Below are positions 63,600 through 64,000 of a DNA stretch of 64,000 nucleotides, piece after piece. The notes beneath the pieces were generated by a model. It did not search any database and was not told the origin of the DNA. It saw only the letters and a list, made by a program, of their open reading frames with translations. Within the stretch, counting starts at the first letter, position 1; every line of letters begins with the position of its first letter. This DNA comes from Erwinia billingiae Eb661 (lineage in GTDB: Bacteria > Pseudomonadota > Gammaproteobacteria > Enterobacterales > Enterobacteriaceae), in contig NC_014306.1 of NCBI RefSeq assembly GCF_000196615.1, forward strand, positions 1,922,001 through 1,986,000, written 5' to 3'. The translations under genes and the position numbers were made by a program.

Positions 63600-64000
63600 T
63601 TAGCGCGCGGCAGTGACCCTCACCGGTTTCGCTATTAGCGGAGGAGGGCACGACTGAGACCTATTGTCGTAAGCGGCAGCAGGGCGAATATTCCAACGCC
63701 TGCTGCCGGGGTTATTGTCTGGTGAAGAGTCAATTCATCAGGCAATATCCATCCTCGCCTGAAAATACATCTCATAAAACTCTCATGTTTCACTTCAGAA
63801 CGTTATAAACGCTGTTCATCTTTGCGGGTGAGGCATTTTTGTGTGTAAAATAAATCGAATTATATCATGTGATTAGCGGTGTAACTGCTTTGTAATGCGT
63901 CAGGCTGACTGGCTTCCTATTTCCTGCCGGCCAAATGATAACTTTATGAGTTGAACAGAATAACTCAGCCCGTAAACTGCCCCTAAGAAAAGTGACGTTA
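63600..64000. other. Terminal interval with a hairpin and no gene
   Basis: CGGCAGCAGG (63674-63683) pairs with CCTGCTGCCG (63699-63708) and may end the Ig-like transcript, though no U-tract follows. The part from about 63750 to the edge is more AT-rich and could hold a promoter for a gene to the right. I see no credible ORF here. Confidence 0.5.

Overview
The window reads as chromosomal DNA of an enterobacterium (Enterobacterales; an Erwinia/Pantoea/Serratia-like host is plausible but not proven). The reasons are close matches, judged by recall, to E. coli AscG/AscF/AscB, class I fumarase, DcuS/DcuR and YdcF, an OmpC-type porin, a sigma-28 chemoreceptor promoter of enteric form and an FNR box. 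Genes are dense, GC-rich and mostly in overlapping operons. I see no rRNA, tRNA, CRISPR array, insertion sequence or phage gene. Most of the content is accessory catabolism and transport.

Layout. (1) 1-12.7 kb: a catabolic cluster with an amino-acid-type ABC importer (binding protein, ATPase, permease), an FAD oxidoreductase, an SDR, a luciferase-like monooxygenase, a Rieske oxygenase, an aldo-keto reductase, a type III glutamine synthetase-like ligase, a TetR regulator, a MetX-like alpha/beta hydrolase, and a pair of small genes (DUF3830/cyclophilin-like plus a helical protein). Four copies of a near-identical 20-bp palindrome lie before the permease, before tetR/hydrolase and (twice) before the small pair, so the whole set looks like one TetR regulon. 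The small pair may be a two-gene relative of cucumopine synthase. (2) 12.7-16.9 kb: ascG, ascF and ascB for aryl-beta-glucosides. (3) 16.9-23.8 kb: fumarase, a DASS dicarboxylate carrier and a three-domain OYE/FMN_bind/FAD fumarate-reductase-like flavoprotein around a perfect FNR box. (4) 23.8-33.4 kb: a porin, a spermidine-type ABC importer with a creatinase-like M24 protein and a flavin reductase-like protein, a TIM-barrel isomerase and a GntR regulator.

(5) 33.4-41.7 kb: GNAT, TetR with an EamA exporter and a perfect operator, and an RND adaptor/pump with an AdeRS-like two-component system. (6) 42-47.3 kb: MipA/OmpV, a small membrane ORF, ApbE, DcuR, DcuS and YdcF. ApbE is the enzyme expected to attach FMN to the flavoprotein of region 3, and DcuSR is the expected fumarate sensor, so regions 3 and 6 probably work together in anaerobic fumarate use. 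(7) 47.4-53 kb: ArsR plus old yellow enzyme, a LacI-type sensor protein without a DNA-binding domain, a chemoreceptor and an AlaX editing protein. (8) 53-61.2 kb: an Opp/Dpp-type importer with two flavin monooxygenase-type enzymes (NtaA/SnaA-like and SfnB/DszC-like), probably for an organosulfur or organonitrogen compound. (9) 61.2-64 kb: a protein of tandem Ig-like modules behind a hairpin-rich leader.

The most promising possible undescribed system is region 1: a TetR-controlled oxidative pathway joined by shared operators to a split cucumopine-synthase-like pair. All functions are inferred by reading; no database search was run.
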